64,000 nucleotides of DNA from contig NZ_JAPFGB010000035.1 in the NCBI RefSeq assembly GCF_026241095.1, positions 1 to 64,000 on the forward strand. Direction: 5' to 3'. Source of the stretch: Saccharopolyspora sp. NFXS83. Lineage in GTDB: Bacteria > Actinomycetota > Actinomycetes > Mycobacteriales > Pseudonocardiaceae. Every line of letters begins with the position of its first letter. The stretch's first letter is position 1. This document shows, in pieces, positions 35,135 through 44,574 of this stretch. The translations under genes and the position numbers were made by a program. The notes under the pieces are model-generated. The model did no database searches and was not told where the DNA came from. It saw nothing but the letters and a program-made list of their open reading frames with translations.

Positions 35135-36478
35135 TCACAGCTCCACGAGGCCGTCGTCGAGGTCGCGGGGCGGGCGGGGGCCGTCGACCGGTTCGGCCGG
35201 GTGGCCGGCGGCGACCGCGCCCAGCGGCTCCCACGACTCCGGCAGCTCCAGCGCGGCCCGCACCACGTCGGGGCAGAACAACGTCGAGGACACCCAGCAC
35301 GACCCGAGCTCCTCCGCGGCCAGCGACACCAGCAGTCCCTGCACCGCGGCACCGCCCGCGACGGTGAACATGGCCCGCTCCGCCTCGGAGCGCCGCGCGT
35401 CCGGGTAGGCGTGCGAACCGTCCCGCACCAGGAACGGCAGCACCAGTTCCGGCGCCGAGTACAGCAGGTCGCCCCGGCCCACCCGGCGCTGCGCGGAGCT
35501 CTCCTCGCGGCCGTCGCCGCGCAGGTCGGTCAGCCACGCGGTGCGCATCGCGTCCAGCAGCTTCGCGCGCAGCGCCCGGTCCCGCAGCCACACGAACCGG
35601 ACCGGTTTCGTGTGGTGCGGCGCGGGAGCGGTCAGCGCGGCACCGACCGCGCGCCGCACGGCCTGCTCGTCCACCGGTTCCGCGCTGAACGAGCGCACCG
35701 ACCGGCGCACCAGCACCGCTTCCCGGCGGCCCTGCGCGAGGGCCTCGTTGGTCCCCATCCGGAACAGGTCGTGCTCCACCGGGCGGGTCAGGTCGCGGGC
35801 GGTGGAGCCGTCGTCCTCGGTGCGCAGCCCGCGCACCACCGCGACGGGCACGCCGCCGAGCTTGCCCTTCACCAGGTCCGCCGCCGCCGCGATCTCGTCG
35901 GCGATGGCGACCTCGGTGACGGCCAGCTCGTTGCCCTGCGCGTCGACGCTGCCCTCGTAGTGGTGCAGCACCCGCAGGCCCGCGGCGCCGATCGCGGCGT
36001 CGGTCTGCCCGTTGCGCCAGGTCCGGCCCATCGTGTCGGTGATCACCACGGCGACCTGCACGCCCAGCCGCTCGGCCAGCCCGGCCCGCAACCGGCGGGC
36101 CGAGGCGTCCGGGTCCTCAGGCAACAGCGCGATCCGGTCCAGCGCCACGTTCGAGGCGTCCACCCCGGACGCGGCCTGCACGATGCCCAGCCGGTTGCGG
36201 GTGATCAGCGTGTTCCGGAACCGCGCCAGCACCGCCGTCGCCTCGGAGCGCACCAGCTCGCGGCGCAGCTCCTCCCTGGCCTCCGGGTCGGCCGGGGTGC
36301 GGACCATCCGGTCCTCGGCCTTCGAGATGACCTTGCTGGTGACCACCACGACGTCTCCGTCGGACAGCCACGGCGCGTTCGCGGCGACGGAGGCCGCCAC
36401 GTCGTCGCCGGGGCCGAACTCCGGCAGGCCGGTCACCGCGAACAGCTGCAGCCCCGCGGGCGCCGCGTGATCCCTCAT
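35135..36478 (-). CDS. fbiB: Coenzyme F420 gamma-glutamyl ligase / FMN reductase fusion
   Basis: 447-residue two-domain enzyme of F420 biosynthesis. Residues 1-~245 are the CofE-like GTP-dependent glutamate ligase ([52 protein letters not shown]). Residues ~250-447 are a nitroreductase-fold domain ([40 protein letters not shown]) which reduces dehydro-F420-0. Fusion of the two is typical for actinobacteria. Its ATG overlaps the fbiA stop by 4 bases. Confidence 0.95.
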   Translation of the reverse strand: MRDHAAPAGLQLFAVTGLPEFGPGDDVAASVAANAPWLSDGDVVVVTSKVISKAEDRMVRTPADPEAREELRRELVRSEATAVLARFRNTLITRNRLGIVQAASGVDASNVALDRIALLPEDPDASARRLRAGLAERLGVQVAVVITDTMGRTWRNGQTDAAIGAAGLRVLHHYEGSVDAQGNELAVTEVAIADEIAAAADLVKGKLGGVPVAVVRGLRTEDDGSTARDLTRPVEHDLFRMGTNEALAQGRREAVLVRRSVRSFSAEPVDEQAVRRAVGAALTAPAPHHTKPVRFVWLRDRALRAKLLDAMRTAWLTDLRGDGREESSAQRRVGRGDLLYSAPELVLPFLVRDGSHAYPDARRSEAERAMFTVAGGAAVQGLLVSLAAEELGSCWVSSTLFCPDVVRAALELPESWEPLGAVAAGHPAEPVDGPRPPRDLDDGLVEL

Positions 36479-37482
36479 GACCCCTCCGGAACCGAGAGCC
36501 CGACCGCCGCGAACGAGGCCCTGGCCATCTCCGCCGTCGCGTCCACATCGGACATCAGCAGCGGCACGTCGCGCACGGTCACGCCCGGCACGTCGGCCTT
36601 GTCGCCGGTGTGCACCAGCCAGGCGTCGAGCACGCCGTCACCGGACTCCGAGCGGGAACCGTAGAGCCTGCCGACGGCCTCGGCGGAGGTCTCCACGCCG
36701 ATCGCGGTCAGGCAGGCGTCGGCCATGCCGCGCAGCGGGCGGCCGTCGATGATCGGGGACAGGCCCACCACCGGAGCCTTCGTCGAGCGCAGCGCCGCGC
36801 GGAACCCCGGAACCGCCAGCAGCGTGCCCACGCTCACCACCGGGTTCGACGGGGCCACCAGCACCACGTCCGCGTCGGCGACGGCCTCGGCCACGCCCGG
36901 CGCGAGCGTCGCCTCCTCCGCGCCGACCGGCACGATCGCGTTCGCGACCGGCTCCGCGCGGTGGCGCACCCACCACTCCTGGAAGTGCACCGCGGCCGGC
37001 TCGCCCGTGGCCGGGTCCTCGATGGCGACGTGCGTCTCCACCCGGTCGTCGCTGACCGGCAGCAGCCGCACACCGGGCCGCCAGCGATCGCACAGCGCCT
37101 CCGTCACGGCCGAGAGCGGATACCCCGCCCGCAGCATCCGGGAGCGCACCAGGTGCGTGGCGATGTCCCGGTCGCCCAGCCCGAACCAGCTCGGTTCGGC
37201 TCCGTAGGCGGCCAGCTCCTCCTTCACCGACCACGTCTCGTCGACACGTCCCCAGCCCTTCGCCGTGTCGATGCCGTCGCCGAGCGTGTACATGCAGGTG
37301 TCGAGGTCCGGGCAGACCCGCAGTCCGTGCATCCACACGTCGTCGCCGATGTTGACCACGGCGGTCACCTCGTGCGGGGACTCGCGGTCACCTCCGCCGA
37401 GCGCGGGCATGCCCAGCGCTGCTTTGACTCCCAGCAGGAACCGCGCCCCGCCCACTCCGCCGACCAGTGCTACGACCTTCAC
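36475..37482 (-). CDS. fbiA: Phosphoenolpyruvate/2-phospholactate transferase of F420 synthesis
   Basis: 335-residue CofD-like enzyme that joins the activated lactyl or pyruvyl unit to the deazaflavin Fo. It begins [22 protein letters not shown] and has [29 protein letters not shown] and the [20 protein letters not shown] segment characteristic of the family. First gene of the fbiAB pair. fbiC (Fo synthase) and fbiD are not in the window. Confidence 0.95.
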   Translation of the reverse strand: MKVVALVGGVGGARFLLGVKAALGMPALGGGDRESPHEVTAVVNIGDDVWMHGLRVCPDLDTCMYTLGDGIDTAKGWGRVDETWSVKEELAAYGAEPSWFGLGDRDIATHLVRSRMLRAGYPLSAVTEALCDRWRPGVRLLPVSDDRVETHVAIEDPATGEPAAVHFQEWWVRHRAEPVANAIVPVGAEEATLAPGVAEAVADADVVLVAPSNPVVSVGTLLAVPGFRAALRSTKAPVVGLSPIIDGRPLRGMADACLTAIGVETSAEAVGRLYGSRSESGDGVLDAWLVHTGDKADVPGVTVRDVPLLMSDVDATAEMARASFAAVGLSVPEGS

Positions 37483-37557
37483 CCCGCGATCCTCGCACGT
37501 GGACGAGGCCCTCCGGTCGGGAACCTGGGCGCGGTCGATGTCCGCTGCGTCACCGGA

Positions 37558-38337
37558 TCAAGGCGTGCACAGCTCCGGGGACACGCTCCCGGCGGAGAGC
37601 TCCCAGAAGCGGAACGCGAGCTGGCCGACCTGGACCAGGCAGGTGTCGCCGCTGACGGCGCCGAAGATCAGGTAGGCGATGCCGAAGAACGCCTGCGCCA
37701 CCGGTCGCACCGCGAACAGCAGCAGGAACAGCACCAGCGGCGCCCACATCCGCGCCTTCTCGCCCAGCTCGCGCGCCCGGTACGACAGCCACGGCTCGAT
37801 CGCCCCGTACCCGTCCAGGCCGGGAATCGGCAGGATGTTCAGCACGAACGCGATCACCTGGAGGAACGCCAGGTAGGACAGGCCCGCGCCCAAGTACCCC
37901 GGCATCGGGAACAGCTGCACCACCGCCGTGATCAGCATCCCCAGCACCAGGTTGGTCAGCGGCCCGGCCAGCGACACCATCGACTCGGTGCGCCGGGAGC
38001 GCAGCGCGTGGTGGTTGATCCACACCGCGCCACCGGGCAGCGGAATGCCACCGGCGATCACGAACAGCAACGGCAGCACGATGCTCAGCACCGGGTCGGT
38101 GTAGCGGCGCGGATCCAGCGTCAGGTAGCCCTTCGCCTGCACCGCGCGGTCGCCACCGCGGAAGGCGGTGATCGCGTGCCCGAACTCGTGCAGGCACAAC
38201 GACGTCGCCCAACCGCCCAGCACGATCAGCACCACGCCGGTGACGCTGGCGAACGAGTTGTCGAACGTGGCCAGCACACCGCCCAGGACGGTCGCACCGA
38301 GCAGGCCGAGGAACAGGGGACTCACGCGCTTGTTCAC
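37558..38337 (-). CDS. Site-2 protease family membrane metallopeptidase (M50)
   Basis: 259-residue intramembrane protease with about six hydrophobic segments. The zinc site is present: HEFGH (in SLCLHEFGHAITAFRGGD) and the second motif LNILPIPGLDGYGAIEPW with the third ligand Asp. The GPLTNLVLG segment is also typical. GTG at 38337; the frame upstream extends but lacks membrane segments. No PDZ domain. Targets unknown; family members cut membrane-bound regulators such as anti-sigma factors. Divergent from whiB. Confidence 0.88.
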   Translation of the reverse strand: MNKRVSPLFLGLLGATVLGGVLATFDNSFASVTGVVLIVLGGWATSLCLHEFGHAITAFRGGDRAVQAKGYLTLDPRRYTDPVLSIVLPLLFVIAGGIPLPGGAVWINHHALRSRRTESMVSLAGPLTNLVLGMLITAVVQLFPMPGYLGAGLSYLAFLQVIAFVLNILPIPGLDGYGAIEPWLSYRARELGEKARMWAPLVLFLLLFAVRPVAQAFFGIAYLIFGAVSGDTCLVQVGQLAFRFWELSAGSVSPELCTP

Positions 38338-38858
38338 CCCGCCATTGTCCCCGTCCCGCGGCGGTTGCACGGGACCGGCGGGTGAAAAGCGTCGATCGGC
38401 GCTGCGCGACGCCGCCACCTGGAGTATTGGGCTGCGAACAAAAGTGCGCCGAAGTTGCGTCATGCGGCGGGCGCGGCGGGGTCCCTCAACGGGTTGGCTC
38501 CGCTTGACCGAGTGGAGCTACACCGGTGTAATCACAGCGGTGTCATTCTCCGCTGAAATGATTGCTCGGCGGCGGGTTCGCCCAGCGGTCCTCCGCTAGG
38601 CAGACCGGTCGTCAGCGGCGAATCGCGACGAATCGTCCGGATCGGTTTTCCACCTCGTGGATTCTCCGCGGCGGATTCGAAGCGGTGGCCGGGGAAAGGG
38701 AGCCCTGGTGGTGACCATGGTCGAACGGGCGGTCGCGGTGAGAGGGCCGGTGCCTTGCCCGGGCGGCGACGCGGGACGCTGCGCGCCTCGCGTCCGGAGT
38801 GCATCCCGAACGGTCCTGGGGAGGACCGCGGGGAACGGGAGCGATCGGGGGAGGACCA
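38338..38858. other. Divergent region between site-2 protease and whiB genes
   Basis: 521 bases. Apart from the whiB promoter described separately (38504-38532), I see no gene. The whiB mRNA leader would be about 320 bases long if that promoter is the main one. Confidence 0.5.
38504..38532 (+). promoter_or_regulatory. Probable whiB promoter with palindromic operator
   Basis: TTGACC (38504-38509), a 17-base spacer and TGTAAT (38527-38532) make a good housekeeping promoter. The perfect palindrome TACACCGGTGTA (38519-38530) overlaps the -10 box and is placed to act as an operator. Confidence 0.6.
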
Positions 38859-39242
38859 ATGTGGGAGACAGGTCAAGCCCACCTGATGGAACAGGGCCGC
38901 TTGATGGAACAGAGTCATCCGCTGCAGCAGGGGAACCTGATGCAATGGGGGGATCCGCAGGCGCAGGAATCCGAGACCACGGATGCCGATGTGCTCGCCC
39001 AGCTCTTCGAACTGGGTGAGCCGGAACAGGAGTGGCAAGAACGCGCATTGTGCGCGCAAACCGATCCGGAAGCGTTCTTCCCGGAGAAGGGCGGCTCCAC
39101 TCGCGAGGCCAAACGCATCTGCGCGGGCTGCGAGGTGCGGCCGGAATGCCTGGAGTACGCGCTGGAGCACGACGAGCGCTTCGGAATCTGGGGCGGGCTG
39201 TCCGAACGGGAGCGCCGCCGCCTCAAGCGACAGGCGGTGTGA
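38859..39242 (+). CDS. whiB2: WhiB family iron-sulfur transcription factor (WhiB2 type)
   Basis: 127-residue regulator that binds a [4Fe-4S] cluster and acts with the principal sigma factor; the WhiB2/WhiB type controls septation. The four cluster ligands are Cys65, Cys88, Cys91 and Cys97 (C-x2-C-x5-C in ICAGCEVRPEC), followed by the GIWGGLSERERRRLKR turn and basic tail. ATG at 38859 has GGGGGAGGA before it. Met/Gln-rich N-terminus (residues 1-35) is longer than the family minimum. Place next to fbiA and the Rv3259-like gene agrees with Rv3260c. Confidence 0.93.
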   Translation: MWETGQAHLMEQGRLMEQSHPLQQGNLMQWGDPQAQESETTDADVLAQLFELGEPEQEWQERALCAQTDPEAFFPEKGGSTREAKRICAGCEVRPECLEYALEHDERFGIWGGLSERERRRLKRQAV

Positions 39243-39464
39243 GGCCGGGCCCGGCCCCGCCGGTCCGAGCGCGGATCGGCGCCTCGCCGGGCCCGGCCTC
39301 CCACCGGCCGCTTCCTGCCCGCGCGCTCCCGGAACGGACCGGCCGCAGCCGGGATCACCGGCACCGCCCCTTCCGCGGCGCGCATTCGTGAGACAGGCTC
39401 TGAGCTGCCGGGCCTCGGTCCACTACCGTCGTGCGGTGATCGCACCACGGCAGGGGAGGACACA

Positions 39465-42400
39465 GTGGTCGGGACCGCGCCGCGCTTGAACACCGCGCCG
39501 GTAGTGGCGGTGCTGGTGTGCCACGACGGCGACCGCCGGTTGCCGGAGGTGCTGGCCGCGCTGCGCGAGCTCACCGTCCGGCCGAGGCACCTGCTCGCCG
39601 TCGACACCGGTTCCGCCGACGACACCGCGCAGCTGCTGGCCGAGGCGGCGGATCTGGTCGACGGCGTGCTGGAACTGCCGCAGGACACTGGTTTCGGCGC
39701 CGCGGTGTCGGCCGCGGCGGAGCACGCGGTGGCGCGGTGGGGCGATCCGGGCCGGTGGCTGTGGCTGCTGCACGACGACTCCGCGCCCGCCCCGGACTGC
39801 CTGCGCCAGCTGCTCGGCGTCGCCGAGCTGGACTCGACGGCCGCGGTGCTGGGGCCGCTGGGCCTGGACTGGGACGATCCGCGACTGGTGGTCGACGCAG
39901 GGGTGTCCACGGACGCCTCGGGCAATCGCCAGACCGGGATCGGGTCGGCCGAGGCCGATCCGGAACTCGACTGGGGGCTTTCCGGGCAGAGCTCCCCGGC
40001 CGCGAGCGCATCCCCCGCGGACGCCGAAGCGGATGCCGACGCCACCGAGTCCGACGACACCGCCGAATCGTCCGAAGTGGACGAGGTCGAGGCCGCGGGA
40101 TCGGCTGACGAGGACGCGCCGCCCGGTGCGGCGGACGACTCCGAGCTCGCGGACGAGTCCGCAGTGGACGGAACCGGCGAGATCGACGTGCCCCAGGGCG
40201 GGCGCGGCGCCACCGACATGCTGGCCGTGTCCGAGGTGCTGGCGGTGTCCACCGCCGGCGCGCTGATCCGGCGGGACGTCTTCGAGCGCCTCGGCGGTTT
40301 CGACGCGGCGCTGCCGCTGGGCTTCGACGACATCGACTTCGGCTGGCGGGCCAACTCCGACGGGCACCTGGTGCTGTGCGTGCCCAGTGCCCGGATGCGC
40401 CACGCCGGTGACCTGCGCGGCGGGGACCGGGTTCCGGACGCGGCGAAGCAGCGTTCGCTGCGGGCCGCCGAACGGGTCGGAGGCGTGCGCACCTTCCTGG
40501 TCAACGCCTCGTTCTGGTCGTTCGTACTGGGAGTGCCGCGATTGCTGGCGCTGTCGCTGCTGCGGGCCGCGGGCTACGCGCTGCTGTGGCGCCGCCGGGA
40601 CGTGTCCGCCGAGTTAGCAGTGGTGTCCGCGCTGGTCGGCGGCGGCATGGAACTGCGTCCGGCGCGTTCGCGGCGGCGCACCACCACACCGGCCCCGTCC
40701 GAGGTCCGCGGGCTGCTGACCAGCCGGTTGACCCGGCTGCGCAACGGGATCAGGGCCGCGTTCGCGGGACTCGTGCGCGAGCGGGTGCGGCGCGAGGTCG
40801 TGCTCGGCCGCACACCGGGCGCGCTCGGGCCAGGCCGGGTCACCGCCATCGACGACGCCGCCGTGCCCCGCTCCGTCGGGCCCGCCGCGCTGCCCGCGGG
40901 AGCGCTCGCCAAGCCCGGTGGCCGCAGGCGCAGCGTCGGCGGGCTGCGCCGCCCCACGGGCCCGGTGGTGGTGCCCGTCGAAGCGGCGCCCGTCGAGGAG
41001 TCGAAGCCACGGCCCTCACCCGTTCCCCGCGACGCCCGGTACGCGCCGGAACCGGACCGGAAGTTGCTGCTGGTGCAGGTGGACCGGCGGCGCGTGCTGC
41101 GGGAACTGCTGCTCACGCCGCCCGTGGTGCTGACCGCCGTGCTGATCGCGTTCGCGCTGGTCACGCACGGGCTCGTCGCCGAGCACGCCCGCTTCGGCGC
41201 GGAGCTGCAGGGCGGCAGGCTGCTGCCCGCCGTGGACCTGAGCACGACCTGGCGGGACTACCTCGCTTCCTGGCATCCCGTGAACGGGGGCACCGGCGCG
41301 CCCGCTTCGGCTTCGTTGCTGGTGCTCGCGATGCTGGGGACGGTGCTCGCGCCGCTCGGCGGGCCGCCCGCGGTGGTGGCGGTGCTGCTGCTGTTCGGCG
41401 TTCCGCTGGCCGGGCTCACCGCCTACGCCGCGACCCGCTCGCTGCCGATGCGGGGCACGCACCGGGCGCTGGCCGCAGGCGCGTACGCGTTGCTGCCGGT
41501 GGCGACGGCCTCGGCGGGGGAGGGACGCCTCGACGTGGTCGTGGCGCACGTCCTGGTGCCGCCGCTGCTGGCGGGCATCGCCTCGGTGATCGGGTTGTCC
41601 CGGCTGGCGATGCTGGCCCAGTCGCGGCACTGGCTGGGCACGGCGTGCGCGACGGCGCTCGGCCTGGCCGTGCTCGGGGCGTTCGCGCCGTTGGCGCAGG
41701 CGTTGCTGGTGCTGCTGGCGCTGCTCGGTTTCGTGGCGGTGCCGGGGGAGGCGCGCCGGGCGCAGCGCCGGATGGCGGGCCTGGCGGCGCTGGTGCTGCT
41801 GCCCATCGCCTGCCTGCTGCCGTGGCCGGTGGTGCTGCTGAAGCACCCGGAGCTGCTGCTGCACGGGCTCGGCGCCCGCCTCTCCGAGACGCCCGCGGGC
41901 GGCTGGCTCGCGGCGCTGAGCGCCGACGGGTCGCCCGCGACCTGGGCGGGCGGGCTGCTGGTGCTCGCGGTGCTGCTGGCGGTGGCCCTCGCGCCGAGCC
42001 GGGCGATGGTGCCGGGAGCGGTCACGGCGCTCGCCGGGTGGTCGGCGGCCGTGGTGGTGGACGTCGTCGTGGCGGAACCCCTCGCGGGCGGCCCGGCCAC
42101 CACCGGCGCGACCGGGGCGCCGTTGATCGTCGCCGCGGCGGGCCTGCTGTGGATGGTGCTGGCGGCGGGACCGATGCCGCAGCAGGTGCCTCGCCGGGTG
42201 CTCGCCGGAGCGCTGACCGGAGCCCTGCTGGTCACCGGGGTGAGCGCGGTGCTCGCCGGGCGCGGTCCGCTGCGCGGTGAACCGGCGGGCGGGACCGCGG
42301 CGCTGGCCGCGGAACTCGACGGGCCGGGCGGTCTGCTGGTGATCGAGCCGGGCTCGGCGCCCGCTCGGGTGGTCGAGGGCCGCGCACCGCACTTCGGCGA

Positions 42401-43040
42401 CGACGACCTCGTTCCGGTGCCCGGAGCGGTGCGGTGGCTGCGGGAGGCGGGGACCGAGCTGCTCTCCGGCGATCCGCAGCGGGTGCGCACCGCGCTCGCC
42501 GCCGCCGCCGCGCGAGGCGTCGGGCACGTCGCGGTGCCGGACGCGGCGACGGCGAACAGGGTGCGGACCGCGGCCGGTGACCTGGTCGCCGATCACGGCA
42601 CGCTCGGCGACGGCTCACCGGTGCTGCGGGTGCTGCTGCCCGCCGGTCCGGTGCAGCTGCTCGGACCCGACCTCGCCCGGCAGGCGCGGCTGGAGGGCGT
42701 TCCCTCACCGCAGGCCCGCCCGCTGCGAGTGCCCGCGACGCTGCCGGAGGTCGCGGTGCGAGTCTCGGACGGCGGCATCGGCCGGGTGCTGCTGCTGGCC
42801 GCCGAGCACGAGCCGGGCTGGCACGCGGAGATCGACGGCGAGGAAGCCCCGCTGGCAGAAGCATGGGGCCACCAGGTCGCGGTACCGATGCCGGACTCCG
42901 CCAGCGAGGTCCGCATCGGCTACGGCGACTCCTCCCGCACCGCACTCCTGGTCCTCCAGGCCGCCGCGATCCTCTTCACCGCCATCGGAGCCCTCCCCTC
43001 CCGCCGCCGAGAGCCGACTCCGAGCTCGTCTTCCCCCTAG
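39465..43040 (+). CDS. Giant GT2 glycosyltransferase with membrane domain and acidic insert
   Basis: 1191-residue protein. An N-terminal GT-A domain (VLVCHDGDRRLPEVLAAL, DTGSADDTAQ, LLHDDSAPAPDCL, GFDDIDFGWRANSDG) is interrupted at residues ~160-246 by a low-complexity acidic Ala/Glu/Asp/Ser stretch just before VLAVSTAGALIRRDVF. A basic linker (400-540) leads to about 12 hydrophobic segments (545-960) and an extracytoplasmic C-terminal domain (~980-1190). It resembles large actinobacterial enzymes that work on polyprenyl-linked sugars. GTG at 39465 has GGGGAGGACACA upstream. A hairpin repeat element follows the stop. Confidence 0.85.
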   Translation: MVGTAPRLNTAPVVAVLVCHDGDRRLPEVLAALRELTVRPRHLLAVDTGSADDTAQLLAEAADLVDGVLELPQDTGFGAAVSAAAEHAVARWGDPGRWLWLLHDDSAPAPDCLRQLLGVAELDSTAAVLGPLGLDWDDPRLVVDAGVSTDASGNRQTGIGSAEADPELDWGLSGQSSPAASASPADAEADADATESDDTAESSEVDEVEAAGSADEDAPPGAADDSELADESAVDGTGEIDVPQGGRGATDMLAVSEVLAVSTAGALIRRDVFERLGGFDAALPLGFDDIDFGWRANSDGHLVLCVPSARMRHAGDLRGGDRVPDAAKQRSLRAAERVGGVRTFLVNASFWSFVLGVPRLLALSLLRAAGYALLWRRRDVSAELAVVSALVGGGMELRPARSRRRTTTPAPSEVRGLLTSRLTRLRNGIRAAFAGLVRERVRREVVLGRTPGALGPGRVTAIDDAAVPRSVGPAALPAGALAKPGGRRRSVGGLRRPTGPVVVPVEAAPVEESKPRPSPVPRDARYAPEPDRKLLLVQVDRRRVLRELLLTPPVVLTAVLIAFALVTHGLVAEHARFGAELQGGRLLPAVDLSTTWRDYLASWHPVNGGTGAPASASLLVLAMLGTVLAPLGGPPAVVAVLLLFGVPLAGLTAYAATRSLPMRGTHRALAAGAYALLPVATASAGEGRLDVVVAHVLVPPLLAGIASVIGLSRLAMLAQSRHWLGTACATALGLAVLGAFAPLAQALLVLLALLGFVAVPGEARRAQRRMAGLAALVLLPIACLLPWPVVLLKHPELLLHGLGARLSETPAGGWLAALSADGSPATWAGGLLVLAVLLAVALAPSRAMVPGAVTALAGWSAAVVVDVVVAEPLAGGPATTGATGAPLIVAAAGLLWMVLAAGPMPQQVPRRVLAGALTGALLVTGVSAVLAGRGPLRGEPAGGTAALAAELDGPGGLLVIEPGSAPARVVEGRAPHFGDDDLVPVPGAVRWLREAGTELLSGDPQRVRTALAAAAARGVGHVAVPDAATANRVRTAAGDLVADHGTLGDGSPVLRVLLPAGPVQLLGPDLARQARLEGVPSPQARPLRVPATLPEVAVRVSDGGIGRVLLLAAEHEPGWHAEIDGEEAPLAEAWGHQVAVPMPDSASEVRIGYGDSSRTALLVLQAAAILFTAIGALPSRRREPTPSSSSP

Positions 43041-43366
43041 GCCTGCACAGGTGTCCGGGTGGCGGAACCTCAGCGGCTTCCTCGCTGCGGGAGCCATTTC
43101 TCATGCATGTCCGATACACAGCGAACTGGCTGTCCTCGCGAGGAAGCCGCTGAGAACCCGCCGGTGATCGGCCTGCTCTAGCTGGTGACTGCTCAGCGGC
43201 TCCGCCGCTGACAAGACGCAGACCAAGAACGCTGCTCACCTGGAACGGCAGGTGCAAAGCCAGCCTTTTCCGGCGAAGCCGTGCGTTGCGGCCGAAGGCC
43301 GTGCCTGGATGCGCGAAGCGCATAGCCCACGTCCACAAGCCGACCACCGGCTGAGGTTCCGCCACT
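43041..43366 (+). repeat. Intergenic hairpin element, copy 4 (longest, with terminal inverted repeats)
   Basis: Perfect 17-base arms CTCAGCGGCTTCCTCGC (43069-43085) and GCGAGGAAGCCGCTGAG (43138-43154). The outer ends GTGGCGGAACCTCAG (43059-43073) and CTGAGGTTCCGCCAC (43351-43365) are a perfect 15-base inverted repeat, so this copy is bounded like a small mobile element. The middle has CAGCGGCTCCGCCGCTG and GGCCGAAGGCC-type hairpins. It fills the gap between two convergent genes. Confidence 0.85.
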
Positions 43367-43378
43367 CGACCCCTGGAC

Positions 43379-43849
43379 TCACTGGCCTTCGATGACGTCC
43401 GGGTCCAGGCCTAGGTAGGTGGCCACCTGCTCGATGAGCACGTCGTGCAGCAGGTCGGCCATGTCCTGGCCGTCGCGGGCGCGCGCTTCCAGCGGTCGCC
43501 GGTAGAGCACGATGCGGGCGCGGGTCGGCAGGCCGTGGCGGTCCACCCCGGCGGGCACCAGGCGCGCCAGCGGCACGTTCGCGTCCACCACCACGTCGTC
43601 GTCCCACACGACCTTCTCGGGCGCGGTGACCTGCACCTCCGGGACCTCGTCGACGGCCACGTCGAGCTCGGTCAGCTCGGCGTGCCAGCGTTGCTCGATC
43701 GGTTCCAGGGCCTCCAGGACGATCGCGTCGAACCGCTGCGAACGGCTGCGCGCCACCGGGACCGACGACGGGTACAGGGGGCCGCGAAGGCCGCGTCCTC
43801 GACGATCCCGCCGGGCCAGCGTCCGGCGGCGATATCCACGTGCGGTCAC
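43379..43849 (-). CDS. Rv3259-like protein (metallopeptidase-fold family without HExxH)
   Basis: 156-residue protein of the minimal zincin-like family found in this locus across actinobacteria. It has the basic start RRDRRGRGLRGPLYPSSVP, RFDAIVLEALEPIEQRW, VPLARLVPAGVDRHGLPTRA and RIVLYRRPLE. The place of the zinc motif reads LLHDVLIEQVATYLGLDPD, with only the first histidine and the late Asp kept, so peptidase activity is doubtful. The GTG at 43849 matches the usual family start; GTG 43852 is an alternative. A small hairpin (43856-43873) lies right before it. Confidence 0.82.
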   Translation of the reverse strand: MTARGYRRRTLARRDRRGRGLRGPLYPSSVPVARSRSQRFDAIVLEALEPIEQRWHAELTELDVAVDEVPEVQVTAPEKVVWDDDVVVDANVPLARLVPAGVDRHGLPTRARIVLYRRPLEARARDGQDMADLLHDVLIEQVATYLGLDPDVIEGQ

Positions 43850-44087
43850 CACGGGCTGAGGGTACGCCCTCAGGCTCCCCACGGGGATGCCCGTTCGGGT
43901 CCCCTTGCGGCACCGGGTGCGAGCACGCGGTGTCACCGGATCGCCGGGCGCGACTTCAGCGCAGCGCGAACAAACCCGTCCACCAGTGCGAATGCCCCGG
44001 TGAGCGGGCTGCGGCGGCCGTGCCCGGGAAGGGCGGGCGAGGACGTTTCCGCGTGCCTCCGGCACGGGCTGGACGGAGGGCGCTATC

Positions 44088-44456
44088 GTGCCAGTCGTGC
44101 GGAGCGTGAGGCGGTGCTCGCGGACCGGGTGTACCAACCCGGCCGTTGCGACGCTTACGTATGCCTATGCGGACTCCACCGCGGTGGTCGGACCGCTGGC
44201 CACGTACGCGGAACCCCACAGCTACGACCTGTGCGAAGAGCACGCGCTGCGGCTCACGGTGCCGAAGGGCTGGGAGGTCGTCCGCTACGAGGGCGAGTTC
44301 GCGTTGCCCGACCGGTCCGTGGACGACCTGACGGCGCTCGCCGAAGCGGTCCGCGAAGCGGGGCACTCCGACCTGCCGGTGGAGTCACCGGATTTCTCGG
44401 TCGGCGGCGGCAGGCGCGGGCATCTGCGCGCGCTGCCCGACCCCCGGGACGAGTGA
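44088..44456 (+). CDS. DUF3499 family protein (Rv3258-like)
   Basis: 122-residue actinobacterial protein with two cysteine pairs that probably bind zinc: CSRTGC near the N-terminus and CEEHA (residues 49-53), around the highly conserved PAVATLTYAYADSTAVVGPLA-type core. Function unknown. GTG at 44088 has GGAGGG eight bases upstream; a later GTG at 44097 would give the shorter form usual in the family. Always found between the Rv3259-like gene and phosphomannomutase, as here. Confidence 0.88.
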   Translation: MPVVRSVRRCSRTGCTNPAVATLTYAYADSTAVVGPLATYAEPHSYDLCEEHALRLTVPKGWEVVRYEGEFALPDRSVDDLTALAEAVREAGHSDLPVESPDFSVGGGRRGHLRALPDPRDE

Positions 44457-44574
44457 GCCGGCGCGCGGAACGTGACGTGCCGCTCGTGGCCGTCGGGAGC
44501 TCTCCGCAAGATCACCGATCGCCGGTAGGCTCGGACCGCACCGAGGTTGGCCGGACTACGTAGGGATGTGCAGA

